Source of the DNA: Planctomycetaceae bacterium | GTDB lineage: Bacteria > Planctomycetota > Planctomycetia > Planctomycetales > Planctomycetaceae | Assembly: GCA_028284145.1 (NCBI GenBank) | Contig: JANQSH010000117.1 | Span: 1 to 35,004 of the forward strand | Direction of reading: 5' to 3' | DNA: 35,004 bases | Part shown: positions 16,354 through 25,021 of the stretch, piece by piece | Layout: each line of letters opens with the position of its first letter | Numbering within the stretch: position 1 is the first letter of the stretch | Position numbers and translations under genes: made by a program | Notes under the pieces: generated by a model | What the model was told of the DNA's origin: nothing | Databases searched by the model: none | What the model saw: only the letters and a program-made list of their open reading frames with translations

Positions 16354-19300
16354 TCAATGTCAATCCGGGTATGGACTCGCGAAGCCATTTCTTGCAGGGT
16401 TGGATCGCCAACCGAAATTCGTTCAATAACCCTCTCCAACGGAATTTCACTCTGCTCGGCACAAACGAAAACGGATGAATGTTCGAAACGCGGATCGATG
16501 GTCACGCAGTTTCCGAACGGTTTTGTCAGGCGTTGTTTCCACGAATTCAGATCGACACATTTGTGAAGCGCAGCCACAATGCGATGGTTTCCTCCCAGCC
16601 CATTCCAGCCCGATGGTGAATCCCCTTCAGCCGACGAAGGATCGATGATTTTCATCGCACCAGCATCGGTAAGGAACAGGATGGCTTTTTCAATCAAAAT
16701 GCGAGGTATCCCCGATTCCTGTCGCTCCGATTGAATCAACTCGCCAAGTGAAATCGATTCATCCTCTCGGACTATTTTGTGAAAAGCATCCAGAAGTGGC
16801 AATGCGCGAGGGTCCAATTCGACACCCTGCAAATCCTCCATGAAAACGTGCATCGCGTCTTCAACCCGGCCGGCAAATTCTCCCAGCACTGAACGAACTT
16901 CATCGACATGGCTGCGGAAACATTGCATCACCTGATTACATAGCGTGATGGCAAGATATTTTCTGGCAATTGCGGGATCGTTCGCCGACGTCTTTGCGTT
17001 ACTTTTTCTGGATGAAGTGGTTGCCGATTCGATTAGTTCTTTGCGGTCTTCTCGCTGCTGTTGTTCGATAACGGCCAGTTTCGTCGCCGTTCTTTCCAGC
17101 CGCGCGAGCATATCCGCGACCCCCTGAAAGGTCGTTTCCAGTCTTGCCTCTGTCCGGTCTGACAACGCAAGAATTTGCATCCCAATCTGGTCGGCGTTTT
17201 CTCTTGCGCGTTGTGTGAGACGATCGCCCAATGCGGCAAGTATCGTGGCGGGGTGGTTGTTCGTCAGGTGATTACGATTTGTTTCCTCGAACAATTGATC
17301 GATCTGTGTGAACAGTTGGGGAGTGACAGTTTCCAATTCCAGATGTTCGTCGAGAAATGTCTGAACCGGCGCAAGCAGTTTTTCTGCCGAAAGTTGTGTG
17401 ACACGATTGACCAGTTGGTCAGACTGTAGCTCGAGTTTTTCTTCGAGCTCGCCGTTCATTCTGGAAATGACCGATGATTCATCCAGCGCAATCGACTTTG
17501 GCAAGCCGCAGCCGATGTTCCATTGCCTGAATAGTCCGGCCACCAGTTCCCGTGCGATGGATTCGTGTTGTGGCGAGATATCCACGGTTTGGGCAACCAG
17601 ATCGAATGAACGCAGTTTCAGTTCCGCTGGCGGAACGTCCTCAGAGGGATTCCTTGCGCGATGATGCTCAAAAAAGGCTCGCATTGGTGTGGCGGTCTGC
17701 TGGTAGAGGTATTCGGCGATACGCTGCAGTCCTCCTGCCAGTTGCAGGTCGGAACAACCATCCCCCAAATGGACAACGTAAGTCTCATCAAATGGTGGGA
17801 GATTGCATTTGCCGATTCCGCAGGCGGGCGCTCCGGGGAAGCCTCCGTCCGGTTCGGCAAATTTGCGCAACTCCTTCAAACAGCTAATTGAGTTGACGCG
17901 TTGGATTCTCTGCTGCTGGTCCTTTTGTCCCGTCGCATGCAACAACATTCCGGTAATGCGACATTCGTCATAGGGCAACGATGCCATAATCTCGCGAAGA
18001 AGATAGCCCATGTCGAGAGAGGCCCCACCTCCGGTGCCGCCCGTCAGTGACGAAACCACAACCACATCGCAATGTTTGCCCGACATTGGCAAACCTAAAA
18101 CGGCTTGCGTCGCCTGTACCGATTGCTCATCGCATGTCTGCTGCAATTTGTTGGTAATTCGGGAGCGAATCGTTGCTTCGTGATCGACAAACGCCAATCG
18201 CCCCAACGGACGGAAACCCTCCACTTGTCGAGTGCGAGGAATGTTGAACAGCCAGCGTCGGCTCAACCAATCAAGAACATCGCGCGATTTGGCACGATAA
18301 TAGGCAGAGTTCCGAAGTGGTATTGAGAGTGTCTCTTCGGTTGTCAGCCCGGTCTTTTTCCCTTGCTGAGTAAGAGCGGTCAGGGATTTGGTATCGGTGT
18401 CGATACAAATCATCGGAAATGCGGGTAACCTGCGATTTCCACCGTTGGAAAGCCGATCCTCCAACCGGGAAAGAACCTGACCCGCCAGGCCACCAATGCT
18501 CACGAAGAGCGTTGGCCGGCATGCTGCCACCTCGGGCTGTAATTCGATTGGAGACAGTGGTTTTGATGGTGCATGTCGAGGTGCTGACCTGACTGCTGAA
18601 GTCGAAGCGGAATCCTGTAAGATCCCTGTAGACAAATCGTCACTCGATTTGCGAGTGTTCGAAGTTCGCACGCGCGCCTTGGAGGTGCGCCGATTGATCA
18701 GCGAATCGACAAAGTCCCGGCAGGACGGGAACCGGGCCTTCGCGTTTTTCGACAGCGCACGGGAAATCGCAGATCGATCTGAGGTGGACAGTACGGAGAG
18801 ATCCGGCTTGCTGCTCATCTGCTGTGCTGTCAGCTGGGCCGCCGTTCGCCCCGAAAATGGCGGAGTCCCCGTCAGCATGATCTGATATACAATCGCGAGG
18901 CTGTATTGATCGCTCGCGCGATTCGGTTCTCCCTCGAACAATTCCGGTGGCGTGTAGAGCGGTGTGAAACCACCGATCATCGAGACATTCGTCTGGCGAA
19001 CATCCTTTATCAGTCCGAAGTCGGCGACCTTAACATGGCCCCCCTGAATCAAAAGATTCCCCGGTTTGATGTCCAGATGTTGCAGTCCCTGCTCTTCATG
19101 CATGAAATCCAAAGCATCAGCCGCATCGCGCAGGTATCCCAACAACTGTTCGCGGGGAATCCCCGGTTTGCCTTCCCGCTGCAACTGCTCGAATTTTTCC
19201 TCCATGCTGCATTCGGCCAATTCCGTAACAATGACCAACCTGTTGTTACAGATCTCAATGCGTTCAATGTTCAGCAGGAACGGGTGACGCAGTTCGCGAA

Positions 19301-19541
19301 TCAGTTCCAGTGCTTTCAGCTCTGTTCCTGCAGTTGGGCCATCAAAATCACCATGCAGTATCTTGACCGCTTTGGCCAGACCACCCGGACCAATTCCCCG
19401 CCACACTTCGCCATAGCCGCCTACACCGAGAAGATCCTGCAGCCTGTACCCGGCAACGATTCGCTCCGGCGCCGATTCTTCAATGTCGACTGATTCCGGG
19501 TCGATGACCATCGTCTGATTGACGGGCGATTCATTTGTCAT
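16347..19541 (-). CDS. Ser/Thr protein kinase fused to tubulin-like (Tubulin_2/FtsZ-like) domain
   Basis: A 1064-aa fusion. The kinase (about 30-282) has the Gly loop GVGGYGEVWRG, Lys60 in AVKIL, the catalytic loop HLDIKPGNLL (Asp157, Asn162), DFG at 174-176 and the activation-segment end TPPE, so it looks active. A Ser/Thr-rich linker follows. The second part (from about 343) has the tubulin/FtsZ elements in order: FVSIGGLAGQVL, the strand ICIDTDTKSL (like the FtsZ NTD loop) and the GTP-binding signature SLTGGTGGG at about 498-506. The C-terminal third is mostly helical with coiled-coil stretches. It is probably cytoplasmic; no membrane helix is seen. The ATG at 19541 has AAGGAG nine bases upstream. 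A GTG at 19595 is also in frame but lacks such a site. The AAA+ gene ends 87 bp upstream on the same strand. Substrates are unknown. Confidence 0.9.
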   Translation of the reverse strand: MTNESPVNQTMVIDPESVDIEESAPERIVAGYRLQDLLGVGGYGEVWRGIGPGGLAKAVKILHGDFDGPTAGTELKALELIRELRHPFLLNIERIEICNNRLVIVTELAECSMEEKFEQLQREGKPGIPREQLLGYLRDAADALDFMHEEQGLQHLDIKPGNLLIQGGHVKVADFGLIKDVRQTNVSMIGGFTPLYTPPELFEGEPNRASDQYSLAIVYQIMLTGTPPFSGRTAAQLTAQQMSSKPDLSVLSTSDRSAISRALSKNAKARFPSCRDFVDSLINRRTSKARVRTSNTRKSSDDLSTGILQDSASTSAVRSAPRHAPSKPLSPIELQPEVAACRPTLFVSIGGLAGQVLSRLEDRLSNGGNRRLPAFPMICIDTDTKSLTALTQQGKKTGLTTEETLSIPLRNSAYYRAKSRDVLDWLSRRWLFNIPRTRQVEGFRPLGRLAFVDHEATIRSRITNKLQQTCDEQSVQATQAVLGLPMSGKHCDVVVVSSLTGGTGGGASLDMGYLLREIMASLPYDECRITGMLLHATGQKDQQQRIQRVNSISCLKELRKFAEPDGGFPGAPACGIGKCNLPPFDETYVVHLGDGCSDLQLAGGLQRIAEYLYQQTATPMRAFFEHHRARNPSEDVPPAELKLRSFDLVAQTVDISPQHESIARELVAGLFRQWNIGCGLPKSIALDESSVISRMNGELEEKLELQSDQLVNRVTQLSAEKLLAPVQTFLDEHLELETVTPQLFTQIDQLFEETNRNHLTNNHPATILAALGDRLTQRARENADQIGMQILALSDRTEARLETTFQGVADMLARLERTATKLAVIEQQQREDRKELIESATTSSRKSNAKTSANDPAIARKYLAITLCNQVMQCFRSHVDEVRSVLGEFAGRVEDAMHVFMEDLQGVELDPRALPLLDAFHKIVREDESISLGELIQSERQESGIPRILIEKAILFLTDAGAMKIIDPSSAEGDSPSGWNGLGGNHRIVAALHKCVDLNSWKQRLTKPFGNCVTIDPRFEHSSVFVCAEQSEIPLERVIERISVGDPTLQEMASRVHTRIDIDW

Positions 19542-19628
19542 GAATCTGAACTCCTTCGGCAGGTTTTTCGCCTGAGAGAGTTCAACCTCAGGCACACTGC
19601 CATATTCGTCGCAAAGATGCCGCGATTT

Positions 19629-21017
19629 TCAAAGTGATATTCGATGAGTCTGGTTCCGTTCACTCATTTCCGACAGAAGACTGTCTCTTGTCCGTACTTT
19701 TGTGAAGAAGGTGTCCGCAACCTTGTCGAAATACTCCGGCTCCATGCGGAAATTGATTTCGTGATAGGTGCAATAGTTACGCACCTGCTGCAGAATGTCG
19801 CGCGGATGACAGCGACGGCGGCAGCGATTGTTGGGCCGGTAGTAGGTTTCGAGCAGGTACTCGACGGCATCGGGATCGTACTCACAACCAAATCGGTCGG
19901 CCGCGATTTGGAATAAGGAATGAAACTCGTCTGTATTGGGGTCAGTGACTTCAATGCGGTACGGAATGCGTCGCAGGAATGCTTCGTCAACCAGATCTGC
20001 GGGGTCAAGGTTGGTTGAGAAAATAATCATCTGCTCAAAAGGAACTTTGATTTTCTGGCCATTCGAGAGTTTGAGAAAATCGTGCCGGTTTTCCAGAGGG
20101 ACAATCCAGCGATTGAGTAGATCTTCCGGTGAGATTCTCTGTCGCCCGAAATCGTCGATCAACAGACATCCGCAATTACTTTTGACCTGCAACGGAGCTT
20201 CGCTGATATTGGTTGAGGGATCGTGTCGAACCTCAAGGCTGTCCATCGTCAATTCCCCACCAATCACCACGGTGGGTCTTTTCACGCGCGCCCAACGGCG
20301 GTCGTAAACGCCCGATTCGCCCTGGTTGTCTCCCTGGCTGGGAGTCTCGCGATGATAAGCCTCGTCGTAGACTTTGACGATTTCGCGGCCTTCGATGAAT
20401 GCATGCGGCAGCCAGATTTCCTGGCCAAAACAGTCGGTGATGCACTGCGCGAGCGTTGATTTGCCGTTGCCCGGTGCGCCATAGAGAAACAGTCCGCTGG
20501 CGGAATTGACCGCCGGACCAAGCACATCCAACAGGTTCGATTCCAGCGTCACGTCGTGAAACGCATCGAGAAGATCCGAGCGGCGAATTGGTTCGTCAGA
20601 GATGGCCTGCGCTTCGACGGAGATCACGTAGTCCATCAGAGGGACCGGTGCCGGGCCAACATATGCACATTCCCGTTGAAAGGCGACCGCTCGCTCCCGA
20701 CCTTCATTCGTCAGAATGTAGATATAATCATTGAGCGGGCCTGCTCCGCGGTGGGCTATGATCTGCTGCGTCCGCAGACGACTCAGAATTCTCTCGGTGA
20801 TCGTGAATGGGAGGCAGAGTTCACTCGCGGCTCGTCGCCCGGAAAGCGAACCATGTACGAGCAACGTTTTGCAGAGCAACGCCTCGAGGAATGGCTCGCT
20901 CAGTCCGGTTTCCTCAAGCGATTGAGGTTCGGTTGGCCAGAAACGTTCCCCCGACAGAAGCGCTTCCAGAAGCGACTGTTCACCGTTTAATGATTGACTG
21001 AGGAGGGAGGTATTCAT
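19629..21017 (-). CDS. AAA+ ATPase with N-terminal winged-helix-like region
   Basis: A 462-aa protein. Residues 55-120 look like a winged helix (GSLSGRRAASELCLPFTITE, then YIYILTNEGRERAVAF). A linker with GPAPVPLMDYV follows, then one AAA+ module: Walker A GAPGNGKST at 180-188, Walker B CLLIDDFG at 284-291, sensor 1 FSTNLDP at 333-339, and arginines in AFLRRIPYRIEV that fit an Arg finger or sensor. All ATPase residues are present. The ATG at 21017 is preferred; an in-frame TTG at 21083 adds an unlikely leader. The gene stands immediately upstream of the kinase-tubulin gene (87 bp), so the two are very likely one operon. An ATPase that remodels or loads the tubulin-like partner is an inference from this pairing. 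Confidence 0.82.
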   Translation of the reverse strand: MNTSLLSQSLNGEQSLLEALLSGERFWPTEPQSLEETGLSEPFLEALLCKTLLVHGSLSGRRAASELCLPFTITERILSRLRTQQIIAHRGAGPLNDYIYILTNEGRERAVAFQRECAYVGPAPVPLMDYVISVEAQAISDEPIRRSDLLDAFHDVTLESNLLDVLGPAVNSASGLFLYGAPGNGKSTLAQCITDCFGQEIWLPHAFIEGREIVKVYDEAYHRETPSQGDNQGESGVYDRRWARVKRPTVVIGGELTMDSLEVRHDPSTNISEAPLQVKSNCGCLLIDDFGRQRISPEDLLNRWIVPLENRHDFLKLSNGQKIKVPFEQMIIFSTNLDPADLVDEAFLRRIPYRIEVTDPNTDEFHSLFQIAADRFGCEYDPDAVEYLLETYYRPNNRCRRRCHPRDILQQVRNYCTYHEINFRMEPEYFDKVADTFFTKVRTRDSLLSEMSERNQTHRISL

Positions 21018-21177
21018 CGTTGAGGGAGGCGATTGATGCCACGACAGTTTGCTGGTTAAGATCCTTCTCGACACGCAGGACAAATTTCAAATTCGTACAT
21101 TGTTATTATTCGGTCGAATGTCCGCGGGGACCTGTTTGGGAGTTTTTTCGATTTGTGACGTATTCTGATTCTGGTTG

Positions 21178-22347
21178 TCAGATACTCGCGTCAGTCATCC
21201 ATCGAGACAACGGGGCAGGTCGGCCAAAGTAGTAACCTTGTGCCAGTTCAAACCCGAGTTCATTGCAGATCACAGCTTCCGTTTCTCTTTCCACACCTTC
21301 GGCCAGCGGAATAATGCCGAGGTCGCGAACCATCTGCACGAGAGCACCGACAAGTTGCCGACGTTCCTGTGATGCCTCACCCAACCCCTGCACAAATTTC
21401 AGATCGAACTTGATCACATCCGGCGGCACGTCGCAAAGCTCGATCAGCCTGGCCTGACCGGCGCCAAAATCGTCGTATGCCAGACCAATCTGCAAGTCGT
21501 TTAACCTCTTACGCAATTCACCAAGGCGTTGCGATGATGTCACGGCTGACTCATGCACCTCGAGAACGATTGAAGGTGTGGGGTGTTCTTCTCTTAACGA
21601 TTTCAAGGACTCGAAGAGTTCCGCATTTTGCAATTCTTCGGGATGAGTGTTGACGTATAAACTTTGTCGTGCGTCGAGGTGACGCCCCAGCCGAATACCT
21701 TCATCGCGCAATACGCGACTGAGGTGGCATTCCTGACTTCGCTCTTCTGCGACACGGAACATTTTGTCAGGCGACTCCAACCCCAGCAGTCGGCTTCGGC
21801 CCAGAATCTCATAACCGACGATGCTCTCATCTGAGAACCGGACGATCGGTTGGAAATGCGGGCAAACTGCCGGTTGCGCCAGTAGCTTGTCGAATTGGAA
21901 ATGCGCCAAGGCATGCCCGGCGACATCCGCGGAAACCGTCGCACTGTATGTTGCCTCTTCTCGTTTGAGAAAATGCATCTTCACCGTACCCAACTGGAGC
22001 AGATCCCCCTGGTGAAGCGGGGCTTTGTCCGTTACCCGGTTCCCATTGACGAATGTTCCATTCGTACTGTCAAGGTCGTGGACGAGGATGTCTGGGCCGT
22101 TCATCGTGATTTCCGCATGACTCCCCGAGACCGTAGGATTAGGAATCTGCAGGTCGTTGCCAGACACGCGCCCGATACGAAATGGCATCGATTCAATGAA
22201 CGCATCATGTACCGAGTCGCCTGCGCGAACACAGCTTCGCAAAAACCACTCTACCGTTGGAGATTTGGAATCCAGATTGGCCGCATTGCGGGCTTTCTCC
22301 GGTGTTCGCTCTTCTTCCTGTCGCCAGTCTGCAAGTATTGAACTCAT
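21178..22347 (-). CDS. FHA-EAL protein (phosphothreonine-reading c-di-GMP phosphodiesterase)
   Basis: A 389-aa protein. The FHA domain (about 55-128) has the phosphothreonine-binding residues in RIGRVSGNDLQI, VSGSHAEI and LDSTNGTFVNGNRV. The EAL domain (about 160-385) has EILGR in place of EALxR (Glu180), YVNTHPEE (Asn233), LEVHES (Glu263), YDDFGAG (Asp292, Asp293), IKFD (Lys313), AEGVE (Glu350) and AQGYYFGRP (Gln370). The metal and catalytic positions are therefore kept and activity is plausible. It would hydrolyse c-di-GMP to pGpG, with the FHA domain docking to a phosphorylated protein. The ATG at 22347 has GGAGG six bases upstream, and its first bases overlap the stop of the GGDEF gene (ATGA), a sign of translational coupling. 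The AAA+ gene follows after 160 bp. Confidence 0.92.
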   Translation of the reverse strand: MSSILADWRQEEERTPEKARNAANLDSKSPTVEWFLRSCVRAGDSVHDAFIESMPFRIGRVSGNDLQIPNPTVSGSHAEITMNGPDILVHDLDSTNGTFVNGNRVTDKAPLHQGDLLQLGTVKMHFLKREEATYSATVSADVAGHALAHFQFDKLLAQPAVCPHFQPIVRFSDESIVGYEILGRSRLLGLESPDKMFRVAEERSQECHLSRVLRDEGIRLGRHLDARQSLYVNTHPEELQNAELFESLKSLREEHPTPSIVLEVHESAVTSSQRLGELRKRLNDLQIGLAYDDFGAGQARLIELCDVPPDVIKFDLKFVQGLGEASQERRQLVGALVQMVRDLGIIPLAEGVERETEAVICNELGFELAQGYYFGRPAPLSRWMTDASI

Positions 22348-23375
22348 CGATTTCCTCCCTGCAGGTATTCCGCAAGACCATCCGCAATTGCACATTTTTC
22401 GGTTTCGCCTGTTTCCGAGCCAATTCGGATATGTTCCAGAGTCTGCTGTTGTGTCAGGTCGATGTAGACTCCGCAGCCTCGAGATTCCTTGGCGAGATAC
22501 AGACTGCGGTCGGCTTGATCGAACAGGTCCTTCGCCTCCATCGTTTCGAAGTCGCCATGTTCGACGGCCGCACCAATCGATGCCTGAAGCCGAGACCGGC
22601 CGTATTCATGCAGTACTTTTGATTCCGCCAGACCAGCCATGATCCTCCGAATCGGAATCTCAATCTCTTTCGGATCGCAGCCGAGACAAAGGACAACAAA
22701 CTCATCGCCACCGTAGCGGACAACCAAATCATAAGAACGAAGGCTTTGTTCGAGTCTCAAAGCGACGTCACGCAGCACAGCATCTCCCACTGAGTGACCG
22801 TAGTCATCATTAACTGACTTGAAATGATCCATGTCGATCAGAATGACACCGATGGAGCAACCTGTTCGTTTGGACCGATTCCATTCCTCGTTGAGTCGGC
22901 GATCAAACGCCATCCGATTCGGCAGACCTGTCAAAGGATCTGAAAGTGCTCCCGCCAACGCGGAAGAGAGACAGTCCCAACTCAGGAACAGGTCACTTTC
23001 CGTGGCGATACAGGCAATGTGATCATCATCAGTCGACAGGCATTGATTCGCAGGAACCGAGGCAACCGCTTCAGGCTGGATTCCCATATCCATGGGAAAA
23101 TTTACGACGACCAGATGAGAGATGGGCATTTGTGCCCAGCGGACGCGTTCTCGTTCATTGCCACTTAGCAGTCGTGTGCGGATTGTCTCACTCAGGACCG
23201 CACCAACGATCCGGTCGTCACCATCGGTGACCAGAAGATGCCGGTTTTGAAGCGTTGCTTCATCCAGCTGCTTCAGCAATGTGTCCTGATGGATCATCGG
23301 AGGCAGATTCGAGTCTGAGTCTGATCGAATCTTCTCCTCACCAATAAGTTGAGCAATAAGCTGTTCAGTCGTCAC
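22344..23375 (-). CDS. Diguanylate cyclase (GGDEF) with CBS-like N-terminal region
   Basis: A 343-aa protein. Residues about 25-135 resemble a CBS-type sensory region (HLLVTDGDDRIVGAVL, later DHIACIATESDLF), though weakly. The GGDEF domain starts at DPLTGLPNR (146-154) and contains LIDMDHFKSVNDDYGH and the active site RYGGDEFV (GGDEF at 222-226). The RxxD allosteric inhibition site is intact as RSYD (213-216), exactly five residues before GGDEF, so product inhibition is expected. It makes c-di-GMP from two GTP. The start is a GTG at 23375 with GGAA about ten bases upstream; the next Met (residue 27) would cut into the sensory region. Its stop overlaps the FHA-EAL start by four bases. It is the first gene of the minus-strand cluster, and its promoter must lie in 23376-23790. 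Confidence 0.92.
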   Translation of the reverse strand: MTTEQLIAQLIGEEKIRSDSDSNLPPMIHQDTLLKQLDEATLQNRHLLVTDGDDRIVGAVLSETIRTRLLSGNERERVRWAQMPISHLVVVNFPMDMGIQPEAVASVPANQCLSTDDDHIACIATESDLFLSWDCLSSALAGALSDPLTGLPNRMAFDRRLNEEWNRSKRTGCSIGVILIDMDHFKSVNDDYGHSVGDAVLRDVALRLEQSLRSYDLVVRYGGDEFVVLCLGCDPKEIEIPIRRIMAGLAESKVLHEYGRSRLQASIGAAVEHGDFETMEAKDLFDQADRSLYLAKESRGCGVYIDLTQQQTLEHIRIGSETGETEKCAIADGLAEYLQGGNR

Positions 23376-23790
23376 GTGAGTGTCTTCCGTAGCAGTTGTC
23401 GCTGAGTCTTCATTTTTCCGGCGAATCGACCGCGAAAAATTTCAAAACCAAGTCAATTGCAATCGACAATAAATCGGGCAACTCAATTCACAATCACAAA
23501 ACGGCAGCCGACGATTCGCACGTCAACACCGCGCAGTTTTTGCCAAAAGTTGTTTCAAGGGAGGCGCAGGAATATCCAACGCCTGTGAAACATAGGTCAC
23601 GAATGACAGCCTGGAAGAATCGAATTCTCAGAATCTTCGCAGGGATGCTCTCATTTTCCGATCGATGGACGACCCAACCGACATCCAGTCAGCACAATCG
23701 TTACAACTGGTATCGGGTTATCTGGCTGGAATTTGGAGAGCGTGAAGAGAGAGACCGCCCCCGTTTCGGACAACTCGAAGAGATAAAGTC
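23376..23790. other. Intergenic region upstream of the GGDEF operon
   Basis: No supported gene on either strand. It is A/T-richer than the neighbouring genes near 23400-23520, which fits a promoter region for the GGDEF/FHA-EAL genes. I cannot point to a convincing -35/-10 pair. Confidence 0.4.
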
Positions 23791-23834
23791 GTGCCTTGTC
23801 AAGGCTTCGTTTTGGGGTGCGGATTGACATCACC
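23791..23834. repeat. Interspersed repeat module A, short copy 5
   Basis: GTGCCTTGTCAAGGCTTCG and GGGGTGCGGATTGACATCACC match the first 40 bases of module A. The copy is cut off there and replaced by a REP-like hairpin, which is followed by a complete module B. Confidence 0.7.
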
Positions 23835-23859
23835 CTGCGTTTTTGCAGGGGAAAAATGG

Positions 23860-23879
23860 ATTCCCACTTTCGTGGGAAT
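23860..23879. repeat. REP-like hairpin, copy 1
   Basis: ATTCCCAC, loop TTTC, GTGGGAAT: a perfect 8-bp stem followed by GACGG. It is the same type as the hairpin at 32131, which has a different but again perfectly paired stem. Such elements are common between genes in many bacteria. Confidence 0.65.
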
Positions 23880-23886
23880 GACGGTT

Positions 23887-24007
23887 TAGAGCAGTTTCCC
23901 TTCTGGTGTGACGTCTCTGGCTTGTGGGGAGCCTGTGTTTGCAGGCTTAACGACGTTTGCAGGCCAATCGACGCTCATCGCGGCACAAAAGAGCGTGATA
24001 CGCTCTA
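23887..24007 (+). repeat. MITE-like repeat module B, copy 4 (complete, with internal duplication)
   Basis: A 121-bp element from TAGAGCAG to ACGCTCTA. It differs from the 102-bp copy at 10649 mainly by a short internal duplication around GTTTGCAGGC. The subterminal hairpin AGAGCGT-gat-ACGCTCT is perfect here. The element ends exactly where the IS630 transposase remnant begins. Confidence 0.8.
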
Positions 24008-24484
24008 AATAAATCCACATTCTGGATCGGAGCGCTTCGGGAAACCGAAGTCGTCACACCCAGCAATAATGTCAAACGCTATCTGGCAGGATCGATTCAC
24101 TGGCGTACCGGAACCCTGTTCGTCAGCCCGCCGGAAACACGAAGGAACACAACACGGTTTCTGGATCATCTGGACGACTTGAGACACCGCTTGCGGAGTT
24201 ACCACAGAATTCATGTGATCTGCGACAACGCAGGGTTTCACAAAAGCCGGGCGGTCCGTGATTACCTGGAACAATGGCAACATCGAATCGCGCTGCATTT
24301 TCTGCCCGCCTACGCACCGGAGACGAATCCCATCGAACGGGTGTGGTGGCACATGCACGAAACGGTCACGCGCAATCACCGTCGAGAGACAATCGATGAA
24401 CTGATCGATGACGCATTCGCCTTTTTCGATCAACAATCCAACTACGAAAATGAAATCCCGGACCTCTACCGCATCGCAGCCTGA
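24008..24484 (+). pseudogene. 5'-truncated IS630-family transposase
   Basis: Reading continuously in one frame from 24008 gives TEVVTPSNNVKRYLAGSIHW, RTGTLFVSPPETRRN, VICDNAGFHKSRAV and FLPAYAPETNPIERVWWHMH. This is the C-terminal DDE part of an IS630-type transposase, with the Asp of 'CDNAGFH' and the 'NPIERVW' Glu. The N-terminal helix-turn-helix region and the first catalytic Asp are missing because the sequence is cut at the edge of the MITE-like repeat. An ATG at 24179 could start a 101-aa product, but it would be inactive. No matching terminal inverted repeat was found downstream. Confidence 0.85.
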
Positions 24485-24793
24485 AAACGCTCCGATTCCA
24501 AGGAGGTCTTATTTAGCGTGTTCATCTTTGATGTGCGTGCTATCATCGTAGCGAAGTGGAATAAATCGCCCTTGCCTCTTGGAGTACCAGTCCCGTCCAG
24601 TATGAAAAAACAAAGAAAATAACCTTTTGATCTCCGTCCCTTGATGCACCCGATTTTCTTTTTGGCCATTGTTCAAGTCCTAAGCGCTCGTTACAATCAG
24701 CTTTTCCTGTGGCATCCACAGGAGGAAAATGGCAACAGAAAGTGTCATCGCCCTTTAGAGGCTATTTAGCACTGAAAACCACGGCCCCCCTTT
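24485..24793. other. Intergenic region before tRNA-Arg, with a hairpin
   Basis: No gene is supported. CCTGTGG-cat-CCACAGG at 24706-24722 is a perfect 7-bp stem flanked by TTTTC and GGAAAA. T-runs precede it on both strands and do not follow it, so it is not a standard terminator. The tRNA promoter was not identified. Confidence 0.4.
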
Positions 24794-24867
<74 letters not shown>

Positions 24868-24929
24868 CTAGACTTACAACGATTCCCAAAACGAATGCAG
24901 GGAATTCCTGCAGGGAATTAAAATGAAAA

Positions 24930-24984
24930 GCCCCCGATCAGCGGCAACTGATCGAGGGCACCAACAGACCTTTCAGCTTGTTGG
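24930..24984 (+). promoter_or_regulatory. Two consecutive hairpins in the integrase leader
   Basis: The first hairpin pairs GCCC-c-CGATCAG with CTGATCG-a-GGGC around CGGCAA (24930-24959). On the minus strand it is followed by TTTTCATTTT and so could stop antisense transcription toward the tRNA. The second pairs CCAACA (24961-24966) with TGTTGG (24979-24984). Both lie between the tRNA and the integrase start. A role in integrase expression or att architecture is inferred from position only. Confidence 0.45.
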
Positions 24985-25021
24985 CTTGATGTTTTTTCTT
25001 ACTCAAGCTGGAGGTTTTGTT

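Noticed and set aside
24008..24540. MITE-like repeat ends as the termini of the IS630 remnant
   Set aside because: The sequence after the transposase lacks a matching CTGCTCTA-type end, so the repeat and the IS remnant are treated as separate.
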